Under the pieces are notes generated by a model that saw nothing but the letters and a program-made list of their open reading frames with translations, did no database searches and was not told where the DNA came from. DNA of 64,000 nt from Labilibacter sediminis (GTDB lineage Bacteria; Bacteroidota; Bacteroidia; Bacteroidales; Marinilabiliaceae). Location: NCBI RefSeq assembly GCF_005877885.1, contig NZ_VCHY01000005.1, forward strand, positions 62,001 through 126,000, given 5' to 3'. Shown one piece after another: positions 50,601 to 57,776 of this stretch. The position numbers and the translations under genes were made by a program. How positions within the stretch are numbered: position 1 is the stretch's first letter; the number at the start of each line of letters is the position of its first letter.

Positions 50601-50782
50601 TTATCCAAAATAAATTCACCATTCATATTACTAATGGTTCCTATGGATGTATTTTTTACCATGATATTTACCCCGGGTAAGGGTAGGCCGGTGTCGTCTA
50701 AAACAACACCTGTTACACGCTTTTGTGCCATCACTGACATAGAAACGCATAGTATAAATAATATTGATAGTATATTCTTCAT
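47609..50782 (-). CDS. SusC/RagA family TonB-dependent receptor
   Basis: Outer-membrane importer, 1057 residues from the ATG at 50782 (a TTG at 50815 gives an unlikely extension). Order: signal peptide ending VMAQ (about 20), carboxypeptidase-regulatory-like domain (VTGVVLDDTGLPLPGVNI), a TonB-box-like region ending DEVVAIGYGTTKKRD, plug (LAGRVAGVQVSSADG, YVVDGIPL, ILKDASATAIYGSRGANGVI), and a 22-strand barrel ending SGGIEVVF. It transports oligosaccharides captured by the adjacent SusD. The gene order lipoprotein-SusC-SusD differs from the usual SusC-SusD-lipoprotein. Confidence 0.96.
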   Translation of the reverse strand: MKNILSILFILCVSMSVMAQKRVTGVVLDDTGLPLPGVNIMVKNTSIGTISNMNGEFILDNIQPKSVLVFTFISFKTQEVSVDGKSKILVTMQSETIGIDEVVAIGYGTTKKRDLTGAVAKVTPSDLTKSPTSNYDQALAGRVAGVQVSSADGTPGEGLNIVIRGGNSITGDNSPLYVVDGIPLEDFDPASISSNDIEGFDILKDASATAIYGSRGANGVIIITTKSGRSDGKTDITFNASSGVQWIPTRLEVMSPYEYVNYQKEVAYAKDGYNPSENVKHFYKHWVDPELYRGEEGTSWQDEIFSDRPTVSNLFDSDSDSYIATIQNYNVALSTGNKTTTLYYSGEYLDQEGTLINTGFTKLINRVKFSHKVNKNVTVGGNVQYAYNNRKGINIAGNSYTSIIKDAITFRPIEPVVSDGREGGLDLTDPNDRRFNPVKTLMNTDRNRRQDVVRSDLYLNYKITKELSLRVKGNYQIDNRRETLFFGKDTREGTRGNDGINGSVTNRRYQTMSTSNTLNYSKTFSKSHKVGALAGIEITDRKYVYGKMKNSQLPTDAFGIDKLSIGTSPSIPDTYSSSNSLLSYFGRLTYGYKQKYLFQANFRTDGSSKFAKENRWGYFPSFSAGWRIGEERFIKDLGVFSNLKVRGGWGLTGNNRIGDFDAYNLLNVSASSGYTFNEEYIPGAYQSNMGVPDLRWETTGQVNLGLDLGFMNQRIQVIADYYKKNTKDLLLQAEMALSTGFNRVQQNVGEVENQGLELSVNTINVKNSNFKWSTSFNISFNKNKTIKLNSGQDAIYTNPNWASSYNEYQYITQVGQPVGMIYGLEFERLYQFEDFDYNNQTQTYTLKEGVGDNGAMPVAPGSIMFKDQNGDGTINEQDRVIIGNPHPDHFGGLTNDFQWKNIDCQIFLQWSVGHDILNANRIEFEQPQAKTNNGLAGMANLWTPTNTNTDVNTIRYQTVYGKPPKGNQVDDRYVEDGTYLKLKTVSLGYTLPQDIMSRIGLKKCRVYVSGQNLLTWTSYSGFDPDVSVGKYGALTPNLDYSAYPQSSIVSGGIEVVF

Positions 50783-50864
50783 TTTATCTTTTTTTTGTTG
50801 TAAACACTCAGGCAAACTCTACTTACCTATGTTTTGAGTCATACAATTTTCGATTAATAATTGC

Positions 50865-52367
50865 CTATTCCTGCGCTTTTTCTTTAGCCTGGAAATGAAC
50901 ATCCGAAATATAATAACGACCTCCTCTTCCTGTTGCTCCGGAAATGGCTTCGTCGAAATAAGAAGCAAATTTAAAGGCCAGTGTTAAGTTCTTCTCTTGT
51001 TTATAATTTTCAAGATCAAGCACACACTTCACCCATTTAGCATCGGCATTTTTTCCGGTATCTTTGAGTCCGTCAGGATTGTCTCCTTGCTGATCACCAG
51101 GATAAGGAGTTCCTGTAAACACATTACCTGAATTATTAATCTCACATTTTAAAATATCATTTACTTGTGTCCATGTAGCGTTTTCAACATTATTGGTATA
51201 ATCTGTCGATACATATACTTCAAGGTTGGTTGGGGTGCGACCATCGGTCATATACTCTACATACTGATTCTTACTCCAGAAAGTAGCAGACAGATCGTAA
51301 CCCTGACTATAGTTATAAAGATTTTGAGAATTAATAACCACCCATGAAGTATGCGGTAAAGACTGACCACCCACTACAATATTGGTCATGATAGATTTTG
51401 CTCCTGAAGCTTCACTTGGTCTGTCATCAGCAGCTAAATTACATGGTGATCCGGCAATCCAAATTTTGTTATCGGCTACACCACCTGCTTCCATCACAAA
51501 CTTACGGTAACCATACATGGTATTTTCTGCTTGTAAAGTTGGATAAAACAGATTAATTGTTTTTAATGGAATTTCAACCGGCGACTCTGAAACGATAAGG
51601 GCTAAAAACCCTTCTCCTTCGAAGGTAGTGACCTCTTCACTAATATTGCTAATTACATTCACCTGTGGATAATAAGTTCCTTCTTCAGGCGTTGCTCCTG
51701 CTTTAACCTTAATTACACCAGTAGTTGGGTCGATGGTAAAAATATCATCGTGACTACCCAATTCAAATCGAATATCTTTATTACCACTAGGAATAAATGG
51801 CTCACTCGTTTGTTTGCTTCCATCTAACAATAAATTCTGCGTAAGCGGAATATAGTTTAAGGCTTCAACCAAAGCAGGTCCTACATTTAAATGAAATCCT
51901 TTAGAAAATGTAGCCTCTTGTCTTATAGTTGGCTCATCAGGAGAAGTAATCACCTTAATATCAAAGTAGTAATCGCCATGTCCAAAAGCATTACCATCAG
52001 CAATAGTTATGGCCCCTGCTTCCTTATAGTTTATTACACCTATCTTTTCTCCTGTTTCATCATCTATTTTTAAACTATCCACTACAGGATTAGCTATAGA
52101 AACATCCTTTAAATAAGTTTCATCCAAAATATTTCCCTGTGCATCCTCTATTTGAACTATTTCAAAGTAAGGTACTAGTCTTCCCGTATTAACGGCAGGC
52201 GGAAAAGTAATAATACGTTGACCCTCCTGGGCCCCAATAATGTCCATATACTCTAAATCAGTAGGTGGTTGATAAACCATCTCTGAATCTTCCATGAATG
52301 TGTCTTCCTGGCATGCTATAAATAAGCTTAGCATGAATACCATTGACAGAAATGCGATTTTTTTCAT
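50865..52367 (-). CDS. Putative surface glycan-binding lipoprotein
   Basis: 500-residue lipoprotein (FIACQED lipobox, Cys19). The N-terminal half contains Ig/cadherin-like beta modules (about 35-260; FTIDPTTGVIKVKAGATPEEG). The C-terminal half (about 270-495) is a beta-sandwich ending in the pattern ATWTQVNDILKC, DAKWVKCVLDLENYK, LTLAFKFASY and YYISDVHF, the same pattern as both modules of the T9SS protein at 41668. Its place directly before SusC/SusD and its lipid anchor suggest the SusE/F-like glycan-binding role. No enzymatic motif is seen. ATG at 52367; a TACTTTTG -7 box lies on the minus strand at 52456-52449. Confidence 0.85.
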   Translation of the reverse strand: MKKIAFLSMVFMLSLFIACQEDTFMEDSEMVYQPPTDLEYMDIIGAQEGQRIITFPPAVNTGRLVPYFEIVQIEDAQGNILDETYLKDVSIANPVVDSLKIDDETGEKIGVINYKEAGAITIADGNAFGHGDYYFDIKVITSPDEPTIRQEATFSKGFHLNVGPALVEALNYIPLTQNLLLDGSKQTSEPFIPSGNKDIRFELGSHDDIFTIDPTTGVIKVKAGATPEEGTYYPQVNVISNISEEVTTFEGEGFLALIVSESPVEIPLKTINLFYPTLQAENTMYGYRKFVMEAGGVADNKIWIAGSPCNLAADDRPSEASGAKSIMTNIVVGGQSLPHTSWVVINSQNLYNYSQGYDLSATFWSKNQYVEYMTDGRTPTNLEVYVSTDYTNNVENATWTQVNDILKCEINNSGNVFTGTPYPGDQQGDNPDGLKDTGKNADAKWVKCVLDLENYKQEKNLTLAFKFASYFDEAISGATGRGGRYYISDVHFQAKEKAQE

Positions 52368-52813
52368 TACACTTAGATTTCTTATAATTAGATTGACTAC
52401 TTTTTATTAGCCGACATTGTTAACTTGTTTTAACAAAAATCAACGTAACAAAAGTAGACTCACTAACCTACATTCGTGTGTTCGATTGTCCGCAATAGAG
52501 CTAAAAAAATACAGTGAACGATCCGAAACACAACTCCCTAACATCTACACACCAACCACTTACACAATCAAACCCTAAATTTTGGTTCAACAATCTTATT
52601 TTAAATGAATCATATATTCAAAAAAATTACATCCGGATTATCATCAAGAATTCAATTAACAATCATACACATTTTTTAACTCAAAACACTACATCCGTCA
52701 CTACAATTAAGTATGCATTTCCAATTACTCATATATCAATTGTAACCTAAAGCCTAACCAATTGTTTCTACCAACAGTTAACTCAGGCACATATAATATC
52801 TATAATTCTATCC

Positions 52814-52833
52814 TTTAACCCGCAATATGCATG
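52814..52833. repeat. Solo terminal inverted repeat of the MITE-like family
   Basis: TTTAACCCGCAATATGCATG matches the family end but no partner end or central part follows; a second solo end (TTTAACCCGGATT) lies at 43936-43948. Confidence 0.6.
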
Positions 52834-52871
52834 AAATCAGCAAAGTTTTTTTTAATACTTTAAGGACTGCA

Positions 52872-52887
52872 TGTACAATAGTGCACA
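52872..52887. promoter_or_regulatory. Candidate regulator site upstream of sulfatase 1
   Basis: TGTACA-ATAG-TGCACA, imperfect palindrome. Its minus strand contains CTATTGTAC, which recurs exactly at 57621-57629 in front of sulfatase 2. Confidence 0.4.
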
Positions 52888-53141
52888 TCATGTGGATCAT
52901 TTTGGGGTTATCTTTTCTTTGGCGAAAGTATTTTTGTTGTCAACAACACTGGTAAAATATATATAAAGTTAAGCTATGCTATTTCAATTTGAAAGCAAAA
53001 TAACAATAGATCAGGACAAACAAAATAACCTTTGTCATACTAATGTTATTCATTAGTTAAAACGAAGTGAAACACCATACATAGATTTTGCTTTGTTGAT
53101 GTAAAAACTAAATAATTTATTATTTCTCAATATATTACAAT

Positions 53142-54728
53142 ATGAACTTACTAAGACTCTTTATTCTGTGCGCTATTCTGTTTGTGAGCAATACCTATGC
53201 TCAACGCAAAACAGATGCAAAAAGGCCTAATGTACTTTTTATTGCAGTGGATGATTTAAACGACTGGACCGGATTATTACATGGCAACAAACAGGTGATA
53301 TCTCCAAATTTGGATAAGTTAGCCTCTGATGGTGTTTTATTTACCAATGCCCATACACCTATGGCAGTTTGTATTGCCTCAAGAAATGCCCTGCTCAGCG
53401 GATTACATCCTACAACCACAGGATGGTATTCGGTTAACAAAGATATGAAGGCCATGAGAAAATCATATCCTCAGGTGATGGCCGGAAAAAAAATGCTGCC
53501 TCATTATTTCAGCGACAACGGCTATAATACTTATTGCGCGGGTAAAATATTTCATACCGGAAGCAGCGATTACGATTTTATCACAGATTCGCTTTGGGAT
53601 GAAATCTTACCTACATACAGTCGCTTTGTAACTGAAGAGGATTGGGTTACAGCTGATGGCTACAAAGGTCCCGATTACTTCCCCTTCCCTAAAAACAGAA
53701 GCCAGCTATCCGTACATTACGGAGACAAAATTAAAGGCGGACATTCATTATGTGGTGGTCCTTTGGATAAAGAAGACATACCGGGAGGCAAAATGTACGA
53801 TGAACTTATTGCTAAGTATGCCATTGAAAAACTTGAAGAGAAACATGAAGATCCATTCTTTTTATCCATAGGTTTCATCAGGCCTCATGTACCCTATACT
53901 GCACCTCGTAAGTATTTTGACTTATATGATAAAAACCAGATAAAACTACCTCATGTACCTAATGATGAGATGGCCGACATTCCTCTTATAGGGAAAGCCA
54001 TTGCCTATAATTACGGTGTACCCGAAATGGGTGATTACCATGCAGTGATGGGATTAGGAGAAGATTACTGGAGACATCTGGTGTACTCTTATCTCGCTTG
54101 CGTTTCGTTTGTTGATGACCAAATTGGCAGGGTATTAACTACTTTGGAAAACAGTGAATATGCCGATAATACTATTATTGTATTGTGGTCAGATCACGGG
54201 CAAAGTCTTGGTGAGAAAAGAGATTTCAGAAAGATGAGTTTATGGGAAGAATCGACCAGAGTACCTTTGTGTATTGTAGCTCCGGGTAAAACTAAAGGTA
54301 AAGCATGTGCTAAACCTGTTAGTTTAATGGATATTTACCCTACATTAATTGACTTATGTAATCTGCCTGAGCAAAAGCATTTAGATGGCAATAGCATTAC
54401 TCCTTTAATTTGTAATCCGAAACAAGAATGGCCAATGCCGGTTATCACTAACTGGAGATATAAAAACTACTCCGTAAGAACTGAAAACTACCGATACATA
54501 CAGTACAGAGATGGTAGCGAAGAGTTTTACGACCATACCAAAGATAAAGGTGAGCATTATAACCTCATTGAGGAGCCGCAATACCAAAACATTATTCAAT
54601 ATCTGCGTAAGCATATTCCAAGCGATGTGGCCTTACCGGTTGGTGCTAAAGATTGGGATGGTGATGAAATAGAATCAACCATTAAAACCTGGATGCAAAA
54701 CGACAGCATACCTCAGTGGCTTAACTAG
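53142..54728 (+). CDS. Sulfatase 1 (S1 family, iduronate-2-sulfatase-like), CIASR active site
   Basis: Secreted type-I sulfatase, 528 residues, signal peptide ending NTYAQ (about 21). Metal-binding Asp37-Asp38 lies in FIAVDDLNDW, the formylglycine site is Cys77 in CIASRNALLSG (CxASR form instead of CxPSR), and the C-terminal metal residues are in WSDHGQSLGEK. Overall it looks like the iduronate-2-sulfatase group, which suggests removal of a 2-O-sulfate from uronic acid; the exact position is inference. Maturation needs a formylglycine-generating or anaerobic sulfatase-maturing enzyme encoded elsewhere. First gene of a four-gene plus-strand operon with gaps of 43, 17 and 47 bases. Confidence 0.93.
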   Translation: MNLLRLFILCAILFVSNTYAQRKTDAKRPNVLFIAVDDLNDWTGLLHGNKQVISPNLDKLASDGVLFTNAHTPMAVCIASRNALLSGLHPTTTGWYSVNKDMKAMRKSYPQVMAGKKMLPHYFSDNGYNTYCAGKIFHTGSSDYDFITDSLWDEILPTYSRFVTEEDWVTADGYKGPDYFPFPKNRSQLSVHYGDKIKGGHSLCGGPLDKEDIPGGKMYDELIAKYAIEKLEEKHEDPFFLSIGFIRPHVPYTAPRKYFDLYDKNQIKLPHVPNDEMADIPLIGKAIAYNYGVPEMGDYHAVMGLGEDYWRHLVYSYLACVSFVDDQIGRVLTTLENSEYADNTIIVLWSDHGQSLGEKRDFRKMSLWEESTRVPLCIVAPGKTKGKACAKPVSLMDIYPTLIDLCNLPEQKHLDGNSITPLICNPKQEWPMPVITNWRYKNYSVRTENYRYIQYRDGSEEFYDHTKDKGEHYNLIEEPQYQNIIQYLRKHIPSDVALPVGAKDWDGDEIESTIKTWMQNDSIPQWLN

Positions 54729-54771
54729 TTTCCATGAAAATTCTCACAACACACTTAAAAAAATAAAAACC

Positions 54772-55503
54772 ATGCATAGTATATTAAAAATCGGATTAGT
54801 CGCCATATGCTTTCTTTTCATTTCCTGTAAACAGCAGAGCAAAGATATAGTAATAGATGGCCAAACAATTAACTGTAAACTCATTACTTCAGATGACTTT
54901 GAAACAGATCTTTCAAACTGGACTGTTGAACAACGCCCTGGCGGAAATGTAAGCATCAACAACAGTATACTGGATATTGATGATGCTTCGGGATGCACGG
55001 TTTGGTATAATCTAAAACTCAAGGGACCACTTATGATTGAGTATGATGTTATTGTTGTTGATGAAGGAGGGGTAAATGACAGGGTTTCTGATTTAAATTG
55101 TTTTTGGATGGCTACCGACATACATGCTCCAAATGATTTTTTTAAACGTTCTGCCCTAAGAGCAGGGAAATTCCAAAACTATCATGATATGCAATTATAT
55201 TATGTAGGCCTTGGAGGACATGACAATACCAAGACACGCTTCCGCAGATATACCGGAGGAGGCGAACGTCCATGTTTACCTGAACACGATTTAAACGACA
55301 AAAAATATCTGATTACAGGGAATCACATCAATAAGATACGCCTGATAGCATACAAAAACAGAATACAATATTACCGGAATGATCAACTTATTTTTGATGT
55401 TACCGATAACAATCCTTATACCGAAGGTTACTTTGGTATTCGCACCTACAAAAATCATATGACAGTAGATAACTTTAAGGTATATCAGTTATCCAACCAA
55501 TAA
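54772..55503 (+). CDS. Lectin-like lipoprotein (DUF6250-like)
   Basis: 243-residue lipoprotein (FISCKQ lipobox, Cys19). The rest is a single beta-sandwich-type domain opening DDFETDLSNWTVEQRPGG and closing with NPYTEGYFGIRTYKNHMTVDNFKVYQL, the usual ending of concanavalin-like 3-keto-disaccharide hydrolase/LamG-type folds. The middle YTGGGERPCLPEHDL is a conserved loop I associate with DUF6250. It could bind or cut the glycan processed by the flanking sulfatases. No experimentally known enzyme is recognised. Confidence 0.8.
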   Translation: MHSILKIGLVAICFLFISCKQQSKDIVIDGQTINCKLITSDDFETDLSNWTVEQRPGGNVSINNSILDIDDASGCTVWYNLKLKGPLMIEYDVIVVDEGGVNDRVSDLNCFWMATDIHAPNDFFKRSALRAGKFQNYHDMQLYYVGLGGHDNTKTRFRRYTGGGERPCLPEHDLNDKKYLITGNHINKIRLIAYKNRIQYYRNDQLIFDVTDNNPYTEGYFGIRTYKNHMTVDNFKVYQLSNQ

Positions 55504-55520
55504 AAACAAACAATTATCTT

Positions 55521-56186
55521 ATGAGAAAACTATCATTCATCCTCATCATAGCTTCCTCCTTATTTGTCACAATTAACGCTCAAAACAAAGATGCTGTTAA
55601 ACAGCTGGAAAATTGGACTTTTTATGGTCAGGGCACTAAACTGCTCGAAGGACACGGACAATATCTTTTAAAGGAAGATCCCAAAGCAAGCAAAGGCGTT
55701 GGGCTTATTAGTCCTCAAAGCTACTCAACAGATGTTGTGATGCGATACCAAGTGATGGCCTTAACTCCAGCAACAGTTTTGGTTGCCATCTTATCTGCAT
55801 CCGAAAAGGGAGAAAGCTCCAACTTAAACTTACCTGAAAATTATGACGGAAGCATTAATTTTTGGTCTGGAGGTTGCGACAATTACTTCTTTGCCTTTCA
55901 TAATGCAGCCCATAACTACCCGCCATTTCTAAGGCGCTTTGACGACAACATAGGGAAAACCATGTTGGATGTGGCTAAGAAAAACCATATGCATGTTGGT
56001 AAATATTACAGCATTGAAGTAGGCAGAAAAAACAACCGTTTATGGATGAAAATTGATGGTAAAACAGTTTTAAAATATAAAGATCCTAATCCATATAGTG
56101 GTGGTCACCTGGGATTACGCATCAGAGGTACTGGCGGTGAGTATGCAGCTTGCCTGATAAAAGATTTAGAGATTATCTCTCATTAA
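55521..56186 (+). CDS. Secreted lectin-like protein, unknown (DUF1961-like)
   Basis: 221-residue exported protein, signal peptide ending TINAQ (about 21). Single beta-rich domain with ENWTFYGQG at the front, a His/Asn/Tyr-rich centre (GGCDNYFFAFHNAAHNYPP) and an ending like the preceding protein (DPNPYSGGHLGLRIRGTGGE). The shared ending and the 17-base gap suggest a diverged duplicate or functional partner. The family assignment is tentative. The conserved aromatic/His cluster would suit carbohydrate binding or catalysis. Confidence 0.75.
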   Translation: MRKLSFILIIASSLFVTINAQNKDAVKQLENWTFYGQGTKLLEGHGQYLLKEDPKASKGVGLISPQSYSTDVVMRYQVMALTPATVLVAILSASEKGESSNLNLPENYDGSINFWSGGCDNYFFAFHNAAHNYPPFLRRFDDNIGKTMLDVAKKNHMHVGKYYSIEVGRKNNRLWMKIDGKTVLKYKDPNPYSGGHLGLRIRGTGGEYAACLIKDLEIISH

Positions 56187-56233
56187 TATTGCTAACGCAT
56201 TGCACCAGAACAAAAGCCCTTAAAAAATATAGT

Positions 56234-56905
56234 ATGACAAAGTTAATTTTAATCATCTCATTATGGCTACTTTCAATTTCCTCCTTTAGCCAAACACTTT
56301 TCGACATCTTTTTAAAATTGCCTGAACATGTCGCTATTGAAACAATTAGCAAACGAAAGCAAATGATTGCCAGGTACATTGAAGGTGAACAATACGTTGA
56401 TACCAAAAAAAGAATCTATTTATATTTAGACGTTGTAGATCACCGAAATGGATATATGTCATATGCAGGAGCTTATGAAGGAACTTGGTCAATGTGCTAT
56501 TGGAATTTAGAAAACGACACCAAGCTTGTTGCTGTTCTTTGTGTAGGGTGTGGGCCTCTTTGTGTTGTCGAAAGCTTTGATTTTTTCACATACGATGGCA
56601 CAGAACTTAAGCCTTACAGACAACCCGTAATTGAAAACATTAAAATAGAACACTTTTTTTCATTGTCCAATGAAGAATTTATAATGATGAACCAAAAATA
56701 TGATTTGCCTTTAGGTCTTGTTTTTGAACTTCCTAGGTATGATAAAAATATAGTCGCCAATATTTATACCGAGTGTAATCATGAAGGATCTGACTATACT
56801 AATTTCCTAAAGCCAAAGCAACTGGGTAATACAATAATTTTACAATTCCAGCAAGACGGATCTTTCAAAAAAACAGATCCATATTGGGATAAAAAAAGAA
56901 GGTAA
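56234..56905 (+). CDS. Secreted protein of unknown function
   Basis: 223 residues from the ATG at 56234; the frame is open upstream but those codons overlap the previous gene. Signal peptide ending SSFSQ (about 20). No family recognised. Visible features are a Cys cluster VLCVGCGPLCVV (near 100-111) in the middle, a Trp/Tyr-rich stretch (GAYEGTWSMCYWN), and a basic C-terminus. It is the last gene of the sulfatase 1 operon, 47 bases after the lectin-like gene. Confidence 0.75.
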   Translation: MTKLILIISLWLLSISSFSQTLFDIFLKLPEHVAIETISKRKQMIARYIEGEQYVDTKKRIYLYLDVVDHRNGYMSYAGAYEGTWSMCYWNLENDTKLVAVLCVGCGPLCVVESFDFFTYDGTELKPYRQPVIENIKIEHFFSLSNEEFIMMNQKYDLPLGLVFELPRYDKNIVANIYTECNHEGSDYTNFLKPKQLGNTIILQFQQDGSFKKTDPYWDKKRR

Positions 56906-57245
56906 TACAATATTAATTTTCCTAAAGAAAGTCTGCCATTTACAGTTCCGCTAAAGTGCCTCTTGAGATCCTGTATTGTATCGCAAAAGGCTGAAAGCCT
57001 GAAACTATCTCCAATCATACTTTTCGTTATAATCCAGCCCATATTCTTTAAAGAACAGGTGCCCTAGATTTTTCAATATATATAAATTTATACTAGCTCC
57101 GGGTTTTAACCCGGAGAATTGAAATGTTGGTTAATTGGGTTTTAACCCAAACATATTTTTAGGTTAAAACCGATTTGCATTTGAATCAATTACTCCCATC
57201 ACGTTAGCAGTCTTTAACCTCTATTTGGTTAAAGGCCGCTAATGT
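56906..57245. other. Intergenic region with stacked hairpins
   Basis: 340 bases with six hairpins: AGGC-TGAAA-GCCT (56988-57000), CTCCGGGTT-TT-AACCCGGAG (57097-57116), TTGGGTT-TT-AACCCAA (57135-57150), GGTT-AA-AACC (57162-57171), and a nested one at 57204-57242 with inner stem CTTTAACC/GGTTAAAG and outer TTAGC/GCTAA. The last directly follows the minus-strand ORF at 57246 and may stop its transcript. Confidence 0.65.
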
Positions 57246-57566
57246 TTAAGCCAAAATAAACTTTCTTACATTCTTCGTTTTTACACTTTCCTTCTCGCTA
57301 CACTTCCGAAAAGATACTCGCTCAAAGTGAATTACAGTGCTAATATATTTTCCAGTGATCAAATTTAGCACTACCAAATAGCTATCCTTGTTCAGATGAT
57401 CAACAATTGTTACACCCTCTAAATCATCTTCCTTAAAAACCAAAGTCCCATCTGTTTCAAACACTGTGATATGTTCAATTAAATGACATTTCTGCACTAT
57501 TAAACATCTCTTTTTTGTTCTTAAAAAAGAAAGCCCATCGTCTGTTACCTGTTGATATGCATTCAT
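57246..57566 (-). CDS. Small protein resembling an isolated T9SS sorting-domain module
   Basis: 106 residues, ATG at 57566, no signal peptide. The middle (about 32-85) has the rhythm of a type-A T9SS C-terminal domain: ITVFETDGTLVFKE, a variable link, VDHLNKDSYLVVL and GKYISTVI, ahead of a basic tail. Normal carriers have a long passenger in front; here there is none. It could be a remnant of a secreted protein, a stand-alone module, or unrelated. It lies alone on the minus strand between the two plus-strand sulfatase units. Confidence 0.55.
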   Translation of the reverse strand: MNAYQQVTDDGLSFLRTKKRCLIVQKCHLIEHITVFETDGTLVFKEDDLEGVTIVDHLNKDSYLVVLNLITGKYISTVIHFERVSFRKCSEKESVKTKNVRKFILA

Positions 57567-57620
57567 TTAATTGAAATAGATATACTCAAAGATAGCAAGT
57601 AACAAACCTACTCTACTTCC

Positions 57621-57714
57621 CTATTGTACGAGATAATGCCATTATCTTCCATACCTAAATAAATAATCGCCAATATATACCTCGTCCAATATTATACACA
57701 TCTCGAACAATATT
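57621..57714. promoter_or_regulatory. Candidate regulator-binding region upstream of sulfatase 2
   Basis: Three related sites: TATTGTACGAGAT (57622-57634), its inverse-type match ATCTCGAACAATA (57700-57712), and the direct pair CTCGTCCAATATT (57681-57693) and CTCGAACAATATT (57702-57714), which start exactly 21 bases apart. The ATG of the sulfatase is at 57777. Such paired sites suit a hybrid two-component or AraC-type regulator; none is encoded in the window. Confidence 0.45.
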
Positions 57715-57776
57715 GCTCATTGTTATTGGGTGCATTTTGCTTCTTTGTTTTTATCTAATAACTAAAAATCATACGG

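Larger units (their letters stand above)
52368..53141. other. Divergent regulatory region of the glycan locus
   Basis: About 770 AT-rich bases between the SusCD transcript (minus) and the sulfatase operon (plus). It holds a -7 box for the minus side (52456-52449), a TTGTC/TTCG-rich stretch near 52480, a solo end of the MITE-like repeat (52814-52833) and a TGTACA-ATAG-TGCACA near-palindrome (52872-52887). A 78-codon frame at 52514 is low-complexity and probably not a gene. Confidence 0.6.

Noticed and set aside
52514-52750. 78-codon plus-strand ORF in the divergent region
   Set aside because: Low-complexity Asn/Ile/Thr-rich translation of AT-rich DNA with no domain and no neighbour support.
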